Translations under genes and position numbers: made by a program
The notes under the pieces: generated by a model
What the model was told of the DNA's origin: nothing
The model's input: the letters and a program-made list of their open reading frames with translations, nothing else
The model's database searches: none
Assembly: GCF_023652955.1 (NCBI RefSeq)
Contig: NZ_JAKLOY010000008.1
Location: forward strand, 1 to 64,000
Length of the DNA stretch: 64,000 nucleotides
Direction: 5' to 3'
DNA from: Geomonas sp. Red32
GTDB lineage: Bacteria; Desulfobacterota; Desulfuromonadia; Geobacterales; Geobacteraceae
In this document: in pieces, positions 28,606 through 37,974 of the stretch
Position numbering within the stretch: the first letter of the stretch is position 1
How the letters are laid out: every line of letters begins with the position of its first letter

Positions 28606-28643
28606 AAAAGGGGACTGGCCGTCTTAAGTGCCAGTCCCCTTTC
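28606..28643. terminator. Bidirectional terminator between copA and the sugar transferase
   Basis: AAAGGGGACTGGC and GCCAGTCCCCTTT form a perfect 13-bp stem with a 10-base loop, with A/T runs on both sides. It serves two convergent genes. Confidence 0.85.
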
Positions 28644-28676
28644 AATCCGCTCGTCGCAGTCCCCTGCGTTATCCCT

Positions 28677-30089
28677 TTAGCAGGCCCCTTCCCTGAAGAT
28701 GACCACCTTGAGGGTCCTCAGGATGAGCCTCAAGTCGGTGGCGAAGCTCCAGGTGTCGATGTATTCGAGATCGAGCCGCACCACTTCGTCGAAGTCGTTG
28801 ATGGAGTTTCTTCCGCTCACCTGCCAAAGCCCGGTGATCCCCGGCTTCATGCAGATCCTCTTTCTCTGCCAGTTCTGGTAGTTGGCCACCTCGGCCGGCG
28901 TTGGCGGACGGGTCCCCACGAGGCTCATCTCCCCCTTCAACACGTTCCAAAACTGCGGCAGCTCGTCGAGGCTGGTCTTCCGGATGAAGGCGCCGACCCG
29001 GGTCACGCGGGGATCGTTCTTGATCTTGAAGATCGCCCCCTCCATCTCGTTTAGATGCATGAGCTCCTTCTTGCGCTCCTCGGCGTCGATGAACATGGAA
29101 CGGAACTTCCAGCAGGTGAAGGTCCTGCCGTTCTCGCGCACCCGCGTCTGCCCGAAGAAGAGCGGGCCCGGGGATTCCAGCTTGATGGCCAGGGCGATGA
29201 ACGGGAAGAGGACGGCGGTGATGGCGAGCCCCACCGAAGCGCCGGCGAGATCGAGGCAGCGCTTGAAGAAGAGCTGGTTGGCGTCGGCGGAGACCGAACG
29301 GAAGGTCAGGAGAGGGACCTCGTTCTGGAGCATGGTGAGCTCCTTCTTTCCCTCGAAGCGGTAGAACAGGTTCAAAACGGTGCGGGCGGTGATCCCCATC
29401 TCGTGGAGATCGGCGATGTACGCGGCGATCTCGAAGCGGGCCTCTTCCTTGGAGTCGCAGAAGATCACCTCGTCCACCGGGTTGTCCTTGCAGATCTCGA
29501 CCAGCCTGGTGAGCGGCCCAACCACCGGATGCCCAAGCAGCGTGCGGTGGGAGTAGTTCGGCTGGGTGTGGACGAACCCCACCACCTTGAATCCCCACTC
29601 CTTTTTATCCTCCAGGATGGTGAGGATTCTCCTGGCGCTCTCCCCGGTGCCGACCAGAAGGAGATTACGGACGTTGTACCCCTCCAGGCGGAACAGCCTC
29701 AAAAGCAGCCGTACGAAGTACTGCTCGGCCAAAAGCATCAAGAAGGAGAGGATGAGGAAGGTCCCGAAGAAGCCGCGGGAATAGCCCCGGGGTTCGAGAA
29801 AGTAGATGAGGGCGGCGGAAAGGATCCCGCCACAGGCGGTAACTTTAATGAGTGATACGAAAATATTCCAGAGGGAGTTGATCCGCTGGGACGCGTATAA
29901 TCCGAAACGATCCAGCAGGATAAGCCAGATGGGGATGATGGCGAGCAGGAGCCAGGAGTACTCGTCGAGATCTCTCAGTTCTCCCATTTTTACGCGAAGG
30001 TCGTAGGCTGTGAGGAATGCAGTCACGATGATGGCAGCGTCGGTAACGATATTGGCCTTTCTTATGACACTAGCCTGCTCCTTCAACAT
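28677..30089 (-). CDS. WcaJ-like polyprenyl-phosphate sugar-1-phosphate transferase
   Basis: A 470-residue initiating enzyme for exopolysaccharide. Four N-terminal TMs (~15-125), a nucleotide-binding-like cytoplasmic region with VGTGESAR (~140-250), TM5 (~285-305), and the catalytic bacterial sugar transferase domain (KLESPGPLFFGQTRVRENG, KFRSMF, RKTSLDELPQFWNVLKGEMSLVGTRPP, KPGITGLWQVSGRN) are all present. It transfers a hexose-1-phosphate to undecaprenyl phosphate. It lies 7 kb from the main polysaccharide cluster, which otherwise lacks an initiating transferase. Confidence 0.93.
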   Translation of the reverse strand: MLKEQASVIRKANIVTDAAIIVTAFLTAYDLRVKMGELRDLDEYSWLLLAIIPIWLILLDRFGLYASQRINSLWNIFVSLIKVTACGGILSAALIYFLEPRGYSRGFFGTFLILSFLMLLAEQYFVRLLLRLFRLEGYNVRNLLLVGTGESARRILTILEDKKEWGFKVVGFVHTQPNYSHRTLLGHPVVGPLTRLVEICKDNPVDEVIFCDSKEEARFEIAAYIADLHEMGITARTVLNLFYRFEGKKELTMLQNEVPLLTFRSVSADANQLFFKRCLDLAGASVGLAITAVLFPFIALAIKLESPGPLFFGQTRVRENGRTFTCWKFRSMFIDAEERKKELMHLNEMEGAIFKIKNDPRVTRVGAFIRKTSLDELPQFWNVLKGEMSLVGTRPPTPAEVANYQNWQRKRICMKPGITGLWQVSGRNSINDFDEVVRLDLEYIDTWSFATDLRLILRTLKVVIFREGAC

Positions 30090-30664
30090 CTCAGCGTCCC
30101 CCTTACAGCACCTGCAACCATTCCAAAAGAAGCGGTACTCTCATAGCCGCTTCTCAAAACAAAGTGAATGAGTTTATACATGAAAAAATACGGTGATTCA
30201 AGTGTTTAAAATTTACAAACTTGTTAAATTTGACTGAGGCAACTGGTGTTTTAGACGGACAGGAAGAGTTCGAACCGGCCTGTCAAAGATTACATTCCGG
30301 TAATGTTACCTTGGTGCCGGACCGCCCCCCGCAGGACGACCGACCGATCACTGCAAACGGCATTATATTTCTCAGCGATAAAATTACATGCCATGGACCG
30401 GAGGTCCATTAACGGTGTCGTAAAAGTTGCAGCCGGTCGTTTTCGCGTCATTACCGAAAACAGGTAAGGAAAAATAGTAGTTACCCCTTCCCCCGCCCTA
30501 GCCGTGTCGTGTTTTTCGCAACCCCTCGCTGTTCCGTCCCCCTGCCACTGGTGATACGTTCCTATTATTAATTAGCTACTTAGCAGGCACTGCTCATTAT
30601 GGCACGCTTACTGTAAAAGAACCCGACATAACCCCAATTCCAATCAGGACAAAGAGGAGTTCGC
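30090..30664. other. AT-richer intergenic region between divergent genes
   Basis: About 575 bp with no credible gene. It contains a GTTTTCG / CGAAAAC dyad (30439-30461), a short ATGGACC / GGTCCAT hairpin near 30394-30410, and a sigma-54-like element at 30599. Confidence 0.5.
30599..30615 (+). promoter_or_regulatory. Sigma-54-like element upstream of the FKBP_N protein
   Basis: ATGGCACGCTTACTGTA: perfect -24 TGGCACG but CTGTA at -12. It lies 50 bp before the ATG. No GAATATTC dyads are found upstream. Confidence 0.4.
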
Positions 30665-31072
30665 ATGAAATTGACAACACCCATTGTCATGGCGGCGGTG
30701 ATTGCGGCCGGAGCTGCACTGCAGATTTGCTCCGGCCCGCTCGCCCACGCCGAGGAGGTCTCCCCTCTGCAAAGCCGCAAGGACATCGTCAGCTACTCGA
30801 TCGGGGTGGAGACCGCAAGGAATCTGCAGAAAGGGAGCATCGACATCGACCTCGACCAGGTCATCCGCGGTATGAAGGATGCCCAAGGGAACCGGGTGCA
30901 GCTCCCCGAAAGCGTGGTCCGCAAAGCGATGAAGGACGTCCAGTCCGAGCTGCACCGGAACCTGGCCATGGCCAGAAAGCTTCAGTCCAAACAGGCCCAG
31001 GACGCCAGAGGCGCCCAGCCCGCCACCGGCAAAGAAAAAGTCGCCGCAAGCGATCACCCCCAAAAACAATAG
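30665..31072 (+). CDS. Stand-alone FKBP N-terminal (dimerisation) domain protein
   Basis: A 135-residue exported protein with a signal peptide (ends AHAEE, ~residue 30). Residues ~38-100 match the helical N-terminal domain of Mip/FkpA-type FKBP isomerases (DIVSYSIGVETARNLQ, IDLDQVIRGMKDA). There is no peptidyl-prolyl isomerase domain; after the helices only a polar, disordered tail follows. The N-domain alone has dimerisation and chaperone roles in the family, so a holdase function for the multicopper oxidase 95 bp downstream is possible. GAGGAG precedes the ATG. Confidence 0.75.
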   Translation: MKLTTPIVMAAVIAAGAALQICSGPLAHAEEVSPLQSRKDIVSYSIGVETARNLQKGSIDIDLDQVIRGMKDAQGNRVQLPESVVRKAMKDVQSELHRNLAMARKLQSKQAQDARGAQPATGKEKVAASDHPQKQ

Positions 31073-31167
31073 AACAATCCGTTACCTCAAATGAATCCAT
31101 GCTCCACCGCCTTTAGGCTCACCCCTAACCTGCAGCTATGTAGTCATTATCTGAAAAGGAGGACACC

Positions 31168-34100
31168 ATGAATTGGCGAAGTATTCTGAGCTCTGTTTGC
31201 CTGACGCTTATGGCCGCCCTGACCTTCACGCCCGGTACCGCACGGGCGGGGGCCGGGATCGGTTACAGCACCTACTCCACCGGCGGGACCAGGACCATCC
31301 CCACCTACTACGCGAACTCGGTCAGTATCCCCGGCTCCGCCACCCCTGAGACGATGAGGAAGTTCGTCGACACCCTCCCCGGCGTCCCCGGCTTCACCAC
31401 CTTCGGGGCCAACAACCTGGGCCAGTACATCCCGGCCGGCGTTCCCGAGAAATGGGTCAACGGCAACGGGGTCACCACCAATGACGACTATTACGAAATC
31501 GCCGTCGTCGAGTACCAAGAAAAGCTCCATTCCGATCTCCCGAAAGCGACCACCCTGCGCGGCTACGTCCAGCTGGAAACCGCCGGACTCTACGCGGCCA
31601 ACAAGAGCAAACATTTCGCGCTGAAATACCCCGACGGCACGCCGATCCTGGACGCCAAGGGGAACCAGATCTACGCGGTCGACCAGCCGCACTACCTGGG
31701 ACCGATGATCGTGACCACCCGGGGGACCGCGGTCAGGGTGAAGTTCACCAACCTCCTCCCCAAGGGGCGCTTCGACGCGACCACCGGCAAGCGTAACGGC
31801 GACCTCTTCCTCCCGGTCGACGAGACCCTGATGGGGGCGGGACTCGGTCCCGACGGCACCCACAAGTACACCCAGAACGGTTCCGAGATCCACCTGCACG
31901 GGGGCGACAACCCGTGGATCAGCGACGGCACCCCGCACCAGTGGGTGGTTCCGGCCGGTGAGAACACCCCGTGGCCGAAAGGGGCCTCGCAGCAGAACGT
32001 CCCCGACATGCCCGATCCGGGCCCCGGCTCCGCCACCTACTACTTCCCCAACGGCGAGAGCGCCCGGCTCATGTTCTACCACGACCACACCCTCGGCTTC
32101 ACCAGGCTCAACGTCTACGCGGGCGAGGCGGCCGGCTACCTGATCCAGGATGCGGCCGGCCACGGGGAGAACCTCCTGCCGCTCGCCGGCGTTCCCCAGA
32201 TCCCGCTCATCATCCAGGAAAAGACCTTCGTGCCGGCCGACATTGCCGTCCAGGACACCAAGTGGGACACCCTCCACTGGGGTCAGCCGGGCGACCTCTG
32301 GTTCCCGCACGTGTACGAGACCAACCAGGACCCGACCTCCTACGACGGGACCAACCCGGTGGGGCGCTGGGACTGGGGCCCCTGGTTCTGGCCGGTCTTC
32401 CCGGCAGACCAGCCGCTGCCGACCGGCGTGTACGGTGACGTGACCACCACCCCGGAAGCTTTCGGCGACACCCCGCTCATCAACGGCACCCCCTACCCGG
32501 CCGTCACCGTGGATCCCAAGGCCTACCGCTTCCGGATCCTCAACGCCACCAACGACCGCATGATCAACCTGAGCCTCTTCGTGGCCGACCCGACGGTGAC
32601 CACCGCCGACGGCCGGACCAACACCGAGGTGAAGATGATCCCGTCCGCCCCGGGGGCACTGCCGGCCTGCGCCTCCACCGCCCCGGTCAACCCGGTCACC
32701 GGCATCCCGAACAACTGCCTCCCCGCCACCTGGCCGGTCGACGGCAGGGACGGCGGCGTTCCCGACCCGACCACCGCCGGTCCCAAGATGATCCAGATCG
32801 GCACCGAGGGGGGCCTGCTGCCCCAGGCGGCCATCATCCCTGCCAACCCGACCAACTACGAGTACATGCGCCGCTCCATCACCGTCCTTAACGTCTCCGA
32901 CCACGCCCTTCTCCTGGGGAGCGCCGAGCGCGCCGACGTGGTAGTCGACTTCTCGCAGTACGCAGGGAAGACCCTGATCCTCTACAACGACGCCCCGGCC
33001 CCGATCCCGGCCTTCGACGCCCGCATCGACTACTATACCGGCGACGTCGACCAGACCGACTCCGGCGGCTGGTTCACCACCGCCCCCGGCTTCGGCCCCA
33101 ACACCCGCACCATCATGCAGATCAAGGTAACCGGGACCGCCGGCGCTAACGGCACCCCGTTCGACGAGAAGGCCCTTTTGACCGCGCTGCCGCAGGCCTT
33201 CGCCGACTCCCAGCCCAAGCCGGTAGTGGCGGAATCCGCCTTCAACACCGCGCTCGGCACCAGCTACACCGACAAGTACGCGAGGATCTTCACCGGATCG
33301 GCAACCCAGCATACCTTCGACTTCGTCGCAGGCGACACCATCAGCTACTATCCGGAAGGCTCCACCACCCTGACCACCGTGGGCGCAGGCCAGGTGGCCA
33401 GCATCCCGGTCCTCAACAAGGCCATCCAGGAACTCTTCGACACCCACGGGCGTATGAACGCCACCCTCGGCGTCGAGATCCCCTACACCGGCTCCAACGT
33501 GCAGACCACCGTTCCGCTGGGGTACATCGACCCGGCCACCGAGACCATCACCGACGGCGAGACCCAGATCTGGAAGATCACCCATAACGGCGTCGACACC
33601 CACCCCGTCCACTTCCACCTGGTCAACGTGCAGGTAATCAACCGGGTCGGCTGGGACGGCACCGTGAAGCCGCCGAACCCGAACGAAGTCGGCTGGAAAG
33701 AAACCGTGCGGATGAACCCGCTCGAGGACATCATCGTGGCCGTGAGGGCCAAGAAGCCGACCCTGGGGGGCTTCGGCATCCCCAACAGCGTCCGCTACCT
33801 GGCGCCTGCCCAGGCCCCCGGCGACACCATGGGCTTCATGAACCTCGACCCGACCACCGGCAACCCCTACCCCGCCGGCCAAGGCGTGAGCAACACCGTC
33901 GCCGACTTCGGCTGGGAGTACGTCTGGCACTGCCACATCTTAGGCCACGAAGAAAACGACTTCATGCGTCCGTTCATCTTCCGGGTGACCGAAACCATCC
34001 CGGCCGCGCCGGCCAACCTCACCGCCGCCGCCCCGGCCTACAACTCGGTCAATCTCTCCTGGACGGATAACTCCGCCAACGAGATCGGCTTCGTGATCGA

Positions 34101-35478
34101 ACGGGCTACCGGTACCTCCACCTCCTACTCGCAGGTGGCCACGACGCTGGCGAACGCCACCTCCTACGTGGACACCACCGTCATCGCCAACACCACGTAC
34201 CAGTACCGGATCCACGGGTTCAACTCTGCCGGGAACTCCGGATACGCAACCGCCTCGGTCACGACCCCGGATTATCCGCCGCCCACCAGCGTGTCGCTGA
34301 CCACCAGCACACCGAGCCCGCAACAGATAGGCTCCTCGATCACCCTCAACGCCGCCGCGCAGGGAGGGAGCGGGGTCTACCAGTACCAGTTCAGGATCAG
34401 CGCCGCCGGCAGCACCGTAACCCAGGCCGTCACCGGGTACACCTCGACCTCCAGCTACAACTGGAACACTACGGGCCTGCCCGGCGGCATCTACACGCTT
34501 GCGGTCTACGCCCGCAACGCCAGTTCCACCGCCGTCTACCAGGTGGCCAAGTGGACCAACTACACCTTGCTGAGCAGTTCGTCGGTGACCGGCGTCACCC
34601 TGACCACCAGCCCCTCCAGCCCCCAACTGAAAGGTACAAGCGTCCAGCTCTCCGCCTCGGCGAGCGGCGGCAGCGGCAACTACGAATACCAGTTCCTGGT
34701 GAGCGCAGTGGGTGGAACGGTGGTATCGCCGGTGACGAGTTACGGAAGCAACTCCACCTATACCTGGAACACCTCCAACCTCACCCCCGGCACCTACACC
34801 CTCGCCGTGTACGCGAGGAACGTCGGGTCGACCGCCATGTACGAGGCTGCCAAGTGGATTACCTTCACCGTGACCTATCCGCCGGTTAGCAGCGTCTCCT
34901 TCAGCGTCAGCCCGGTCAGTCCGCAGAACATCGGCACCTCGATTCTGCTGAGCGCCTCGGCAACCGGAGCCAGCGGCAATTATGAGTACCAGTTCCGGGT
35001 GAGTGCAGTCGGAAGCACCGTTACCCAGGCCGTCGGGCCCTACAGCACCACCAACACCTACACCTGGAACACCAGCACCCTCACTCCGGGCACCTATACC
35101 CTCGCCGTGTACGCGAGAAACGTGGGGTCGACCGCTGTCTACGAGGCGGCCAAGTGGATCAACTTCACCGTGACCTCTCCGCCGGTCAGCAGCGTCTCCT
35201 TCACGACCAATCCGCTGAGCCCGCAGAGCGCCGGTACTTCCATCCTGCTGTCCGGGCAGGCAACCGGCGGCACCGGCAACTACGAGTACCAGTTCCGGAT
35301 CAGTACAGCAGGTAGCACCGTTGCCCAGGCCGTCGGTCCCTACAGCACCGCTAACACCTACACCTGGAACACCACCGGCGCCACCCCCGGCATCTACACC
35401 TTGGCCGTCTACGCGAGAAACGCCGGCTCCACGGCCACCTATGAAGCAGCCAAATGGATCAACTACACACTTAAGTAG
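31168..35478 (+). CDS. Giant secreted multicopper oxidase with FN3 and four C-terminal repeats (OmpB-like)
   Basis: A 1436-residue exported oxidase. After a signal peptide (ends ARAGAG), cupredoxin domains cover ~40-940. All four copper-ligand motifs are intact: EIHLHGG (~238), FYHDHT (~304), HPVHFH (~812), and WHCHILGHEENDFM (~920, type 1 Cys-His plus axial Met). A fibronectin type III domain follows (~947-1032), then four homologous ~98-residue beta domains, each with YQFRIS/YEYQF and TLAVYARN. OmpB of G. sulfurreducens, needed for Fe(III) oxide reduction, is a related large oxidase. The substrate here is not known. AAAGGAGGA precedes the ATG. Confidence 0.93.
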   Translation: MNWRSILSSVCLTLMAALTFTPGTARAGAGIGYSTYSTGGTRTIPTYYANSVSIPGSATPETMRKFVDTLPGVPGFTTFGANNLGQYIPAGVPEKWVNGNGVTTNDDYYEIAVVEYQEKLHSDLPKATTLRGYVQLETAGLYAANKSKHFALKYPDGTPILDAKGNQIYAVDQPHYLGPMIVTTRGTAVRVKFTNLLPKGRFDATTGKRNGDLFLPVDETLMGAGLGPDGTHKYTQNGSEIHLHGGDNPWISDGTPHQWVVPAGENTPWPKGASQQNVPDMPDPGPGSATYYFPNGESARLMFYHDHTLGFTRLNVYAGEAAGYLIQDAAGHGENLLPLAGVPQIPLIIQEKTFVPADIAVQDTKWDTLHWGQPGDLWFPHVYETNQDPTSYDGTNPVGRWDWGPWFWPVFPADQPLPTGVYGDVTTTPEAFGDTPLINGTPYPAVTVDPKAYRFRILNATNDRMINLSLFVADPTVTTADGRTNTEVKMIPSAPGALPACASTAPVNPVTGIPNNCLPATWPVDGRDGGVPDPTTAGPKMIQIGTEGGLLPQAAIIPANPTNYEYMRRSITVLNVSDHALLLGSAERADVVVDFSQYAGKTLILYNDAPAPIPAFDARIDYYTGDVDQTDSGGWFTTAPGFGPNTRTIMQIKVTGTAGANGTPFDEKALLTALPQAFADSQPKPVVAESAFNTALGTSYTDKYARIFTGSATQHTFDFVAGDTISYYPEGSTTLTTVGAGQVASIPVLNKAIQELFDTHGRMNATLGVEIPYTGSNVQTTVPLGYIDPATETITDGETQIWKITHNGVDTHPVHFHLVNVQVINRVGWDGTVKPPNPNEVGWKETVRMNPLEDIIVAVRAKKPTLGGFGIPNSVRYLAPAQAPGDTMGFMNLDPTTGNPYPAGQGVSNTVADFGWEYVWHCHILGHEENDFMRPFIFRVTETIPAAPANLTAAAPAYNSVNLSWTDNSANEIGFVIERATGTSTSYSQVATTLANATSYVDTTVIANTTYQYRIHGFNSAGNSGYATASVTTPDYPPPTSVSLTTSTPSPQQIGSSITLNAAAQGGSGVYQYQFRISAAGSTVTQAVTGYTSTSSYNWNTTGLPGGIYTLAVYARNASSTAVYQVAKWTNYTLLSSSSVTGVTLTTSPSSPQLKGTSVQLSASASGGSGNYEYQFLVSAVGGTVVSPVTSYGSNSTYTWNTSNLTPGTYTLAVYARNVGSTAMYEAAKWITFTVTYPPVSSVSFSVSPVSPQNIGTSILLSASATGASGNYEYQFRVSAVGSTVTQAVGPYSTTNTYTWNTSTLTPGTYTLAVYARNVGSTAVYEAAKWINFTVTSPPVSSVSFTTNPLSPQSAGTSILLSGQATGGTGNYEYQFRISTAGSTVAQAVGPYSTANTYTWNTTGATPGIYTLAVYARNAGSTATYEAAKWINYTLK

Positions 35479-35494
35479 CAGCTGGTAACACCTA

Positions 35495-35538
35495 CTGGCG
35501 GGGGCCCCTTCGGGAGCCCCCGCCAGTCGATTTAATTT
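35495..35538 (+). terminator. Rho-independent terminator after the multicopper oxidase
   Basis: Stem CTGGCGGGGGC / GCCCCCGCCAG around a CCCTTCGGGA loop, followed by a T-rich tract (TCGATTTAATTT). Confidence 0.85.
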
Positions 35539-35621
35539 CTCACCATCCCCGCAGCGCTTACCTCCAGCTCCACCGTAACCTCACCTCGCCGACTCCGACA
35601 GGACTGCTTCTCCGACTCCCC

Positions 35622-35660
35622 ACCTCACACCTCACACCTCACACCTCACACCTCACACCT
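35622..35660. repeat. Heptanucleotide tandem repeat (ACCTCAC), 5.6 copies
   Basis: Perfect head-to-tail copies of ACCTCAC over 39 bp. It lies in a non-coding region and is likely polymorphic between strains. Confidence 0.95.
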
Positions 35661-35982
35661 GTCCGCCTCAACCATCCCTTTGCCCTTCCCTCCCCCACTA
35701 AGAAATCCCCGACGACACGGCTCATGGCCCCCTGTTCAAACCGTGCCAGTTGTTCAACTCCTGAAACTTCCTTAACTATCTGAATTTTCGTCACTCTCCC
35801 GCTCGACATACCAAACACTGGCTCAACGTATCCTCATCCATTTTTGAAACGTATTTTCAGTAGCACAAAAAGATTTAGATTTTTCTTGTTAGTTTACCAG
35901 TACTTAGCAACAAACAACCAACCCCGCCCCACCTGGCACTTTCGGTGAAACTCCCCAGGCATGAACTGAGGAGGACATCGAC

Positions 35983-36921
35983 ATGCGAGGCCAAAAAAAC
36001 ATCACCAAAAACTTAAACATGCTCCTGGCTGGTCTCTCTCTTTCCCTGTTGTTCGGATGCGGTGGCGGCGGAGGGAACCCGGTGACCGCGACCGCGACGG
36101 CGAGCACCCCGGTAACCGACCCGGTCCCGCCGGCCATCGTGGCAGCCCCCGTGCAGGCCCAGCAGGTTTTAAATGGCGCCGCGGCCGGGGCCAACCTGGT
36201 GGTTGCGGTAGGCAACGACGGCAGGATCATCACCTCGGCCGACCAGTCCACCTGGAGCGAGCAGGCCTCCAATACGGCCAACTCCCTGCTGGCGGTCGCG
36301 TACGGCAATTCTCTCTACGTGGCCGTCGGCGGCGACAAAACGATCGTCACTTCTGCGGACGGGACGACCTGGAACCCGGAGGCCGCCCAGGGCTCCGACG
36401 TGCTCTACAGCGTGGCATACGGAAACGGGGTCTTCGTGGCGGTGGGAAACAACGGCGCCATCGTCAAATCGACCGATGGGCATAGCTGGGACAACGTGGA
36501 GTCCGGAACCAACAACATCCTCTACAGCATCGCTTTTTGCGGCGACAAGTTCGTGGCGGTCGGCGAGGCAGGTACGGTAGCCGTCTCCCTCGATGGGACG
36601 ACCTGGCAGAGCGCTACCACCGGCGACAGCTCCTGGCTCTACGCGGTCGGCTTCGGCAACAAGACCATCGTGGTGGCAGGCGAAAACGGTACCATCATGA
36701 CGTCGGCCGACGGGAAGTCATGGCAGAAACAGAATTCCGCCACCACCAGCACCCTGATGGGGATCACCTTCACCGGCACGAGCTTCATGGCAGTGGGCGA
36801 GGCCGGGGCCACCGTGATCTCGGCCGACGCTGCCAACTGGCGCGCCATCACCTCCGGAGCCCAGACCACCCGCTACGGAGTGGTGGTCAAAGGAAGCAGC
36901 GCGGTGACGGTCGGCGCATAA
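35983..36921 (+). CDS. Beta-propeller lipoprotein with six ~40-residue repeats
   Basis: A 312-residue protein with a signal peptide and lipobox LLFGC followed by a poly-Gly linker. Six repeats follow (~70-312), each with a core like VAVGNDGRIITSADQSTW, that is VAVG-x-G-x-I-x-S-x-DG-x-x-W. This matches BNR/YCF48-type propeller blades. A six-bladed or partial propeller exposed at the cell surface is expected. Such lipoproteins often scaffold other outer-membrane proteins. GAGGAG precedes the ATG. Confidence 0.85.
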   Translation: MRGQKNITKNLNMLLAGLSLSLLFGCGGGGGNPVTATATASTPVTDPVPPAIVAAPVQAQQVLNGAAAGANLVVAVGNDGRIITSADQSTWSEQASNTANSLLAVAYGNSLYVAVGGDKTIVTSADGTTWNPEAAQGSDVLYSVAYGNGVFVAVGNNGAIVKSTDGHSWDNVESGTNNILYSIAFCGDKFVAVGEAGTVAVSLDGTTWQSATTGDSSWLYAVGFGNKTIVVAGENGTIMTSADGKSWQKQNSATTSTLMGITFTGTSFMAVGEAGATVISADAANWRAITSGAQTTRYGVVVKGSSAVTVGA

Positions 36922-36940
36922 AGTTTAGACAGGAGATATA

Positions 36941-36979
36941 AAAAAAGCCTGCGGCTCAATACGAGCAGCAGGCTTTTTT
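36941..36979. terminator. Bidirectional terminator
   Basis: AAAAAAGCCTGC / GCAGGCTTTTTT with a 15-base loop. It ends the lipoprotein gene (+) and the large minus-strand polysaccharide operon. Confidence 0.92.
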
Positions 36980-37005
36980 GCATTTCCGGCCGGGCAGGCA
37001 CCAGA

Positions 37006-37974
37006 TCAGACGAAATCTCCGTCCGGGTCGTCCTTTTTCCACCGCGCCAGCCCCTCTGCCAGATCGGTCGCATACGGGTACGACCTGGCGACGAGTTCGC
37101 CGGGGACGATGTTGGTGGAACGGACCAGCTTGCGCATCCTGGATGGGTGGATCGGATTCTTCAGCCCCAGGGCGTTCAAAAGCTGGAAAGGACGGGCAGC
37201 GTTGACCATGACGGAAAGCGGAACCGTCCCGAGCGGCGGGCGGAAGGGGCCGGCTTTGCAGAAGGCCCGGCAGATCTCCTCGATAGTGTACTCGCGGGGA
37301 TAGCAGAAATTGTAGAGGAGGTACGGCTCCGGCTGCTCGCTCATGAAGAAGAGGGTCCCCATCAGCTCCCCTACGTACCCGCACGCCTTCACCGTGTCCT
37401 TTCGCCCGGGATAGACGAAGAACCCCTTCTTGAGCGCCTTGGCGAGCTTGGTGAAGTTTCCGTTCTCGCCACGGCCGAAGACCACCGCCGGACGGACGAT
37501 GAGAAGCCGCCGCCCCTCCCCTTTCTTCTGCCAGGCGCGGTGGATCTCCTCGGCCTGCAGTTTCGATTTGCCATAGGCGGAATTGGGGACCAGCTCCGAC
37601 TTCTCGCTCTTGGGGCTCTCGGTGGGACCGTAAACGGCTATCGAACTGGTGAACCAGATGGTGCGGCACCCGGTGGCCTCGCAGTAGGCGGTGACGTTCT
37701 CCGCTCCCGCGACGTTGGTGTCGAAATACTCGTGGTCGGGATGGCCGGGGGTACGGTGGACGGCGGCGAGGTTCACAACCACGTCCGGCGCGGCCAGGAC
37801 CTCCGCCGGGATCGGCTCACGGACATCGCACCGTACAAATTTGGTCCCGCTGAAAAGATCCCCTTGAGGCTCCACGATGTCGGCAATGACGATCTCGGTC
37901 ACATTGCGACGCTTCAGTTCCCGCACCAGGTGACTGCCGATGAAGCCGGCCCCGCCAAATATCACATATTTCAT
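37006..37974 (-). CDS. NAD-dependent epimerase/dehydratase (extended SDR)
   Basis: A 322-residue nucleotide-sugar SDR with Rossmann motif GGAGFIGSHL at the N-terminus and the catalytic pair in SAYGKSK (YxxxK). The ATG at 37974 overlaps the stop of the upstream glycosyltransferase (ATGA), so the longer open frame is not used. It is the last gene of the polysaccharide operon and is followed by a terminator. It probably makes or modifies a sugar nucleotide; the substrate is not clear. Confidence 0.9.
   Translation of the reverse strand: MKYVIFGGAGFIGSHLVRELKRRNVTEIVIADIVEPQGDLFSGTKFVRCDVREPIPAEVLAAPDVVVNLAAVHRTPGHPDHEYFDTNVAGAENVTAYCEATGCRTIWFTSSIAVYGPTESPKSEKSELVPNSAYGKSKLQAEEIHRAWQKKGEGRRLLIVRPAVVFGRGENGNFTKLAKALKKGFFVYPGRKDTVKACGYVGELMGTLFFMSEQPEPYLLYNFCYPREYTIEEICRAFCKAGPFRPPLGTVPLSVMVNAARPFQLLNALGLKNPIHPSRMRKLVRSTNIVPGELVARSYPYATDLAEGLARWKKDDPDGDFV

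Larger units (their letters stand above)
35479..35982. other. Intergenic region after the oxidase
   Basis: About 500 bp. After the terminator comes a heptamer tandem repeat (35622-35660), then an AT-rich stretch (35760-35900) that probably carries the promoter of the lipoprotein gene. No gene is seen. Confidence 0.5.

Noticed and set aside
29855-29870. GAATATTC-like sequences inside coding regions (about 29861 and 50190) and a single GAATATTT at 61907
   Set aside because: They occur singly, two of them lie within genes, and none has a partner dyad or a -24/-12 element at the right distance.
30221-30412. 63-residue open frame between the sugar transferase and the FKBP_N gene
   Set aside because: No ribosome binding site, no signal peptide and no recognisable motif.
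31147-33936. A 929-residue open frame on the minus strand opposite the multicopper oxidase
   Set aside because: Val/Gly/Asp-rich low-complexity translation with no motif; shadow of the oxidase gene.
35622-35660. Heptamer repeats considered as a CRISPR
   Set aside because: The units are seven bases with no spacers.
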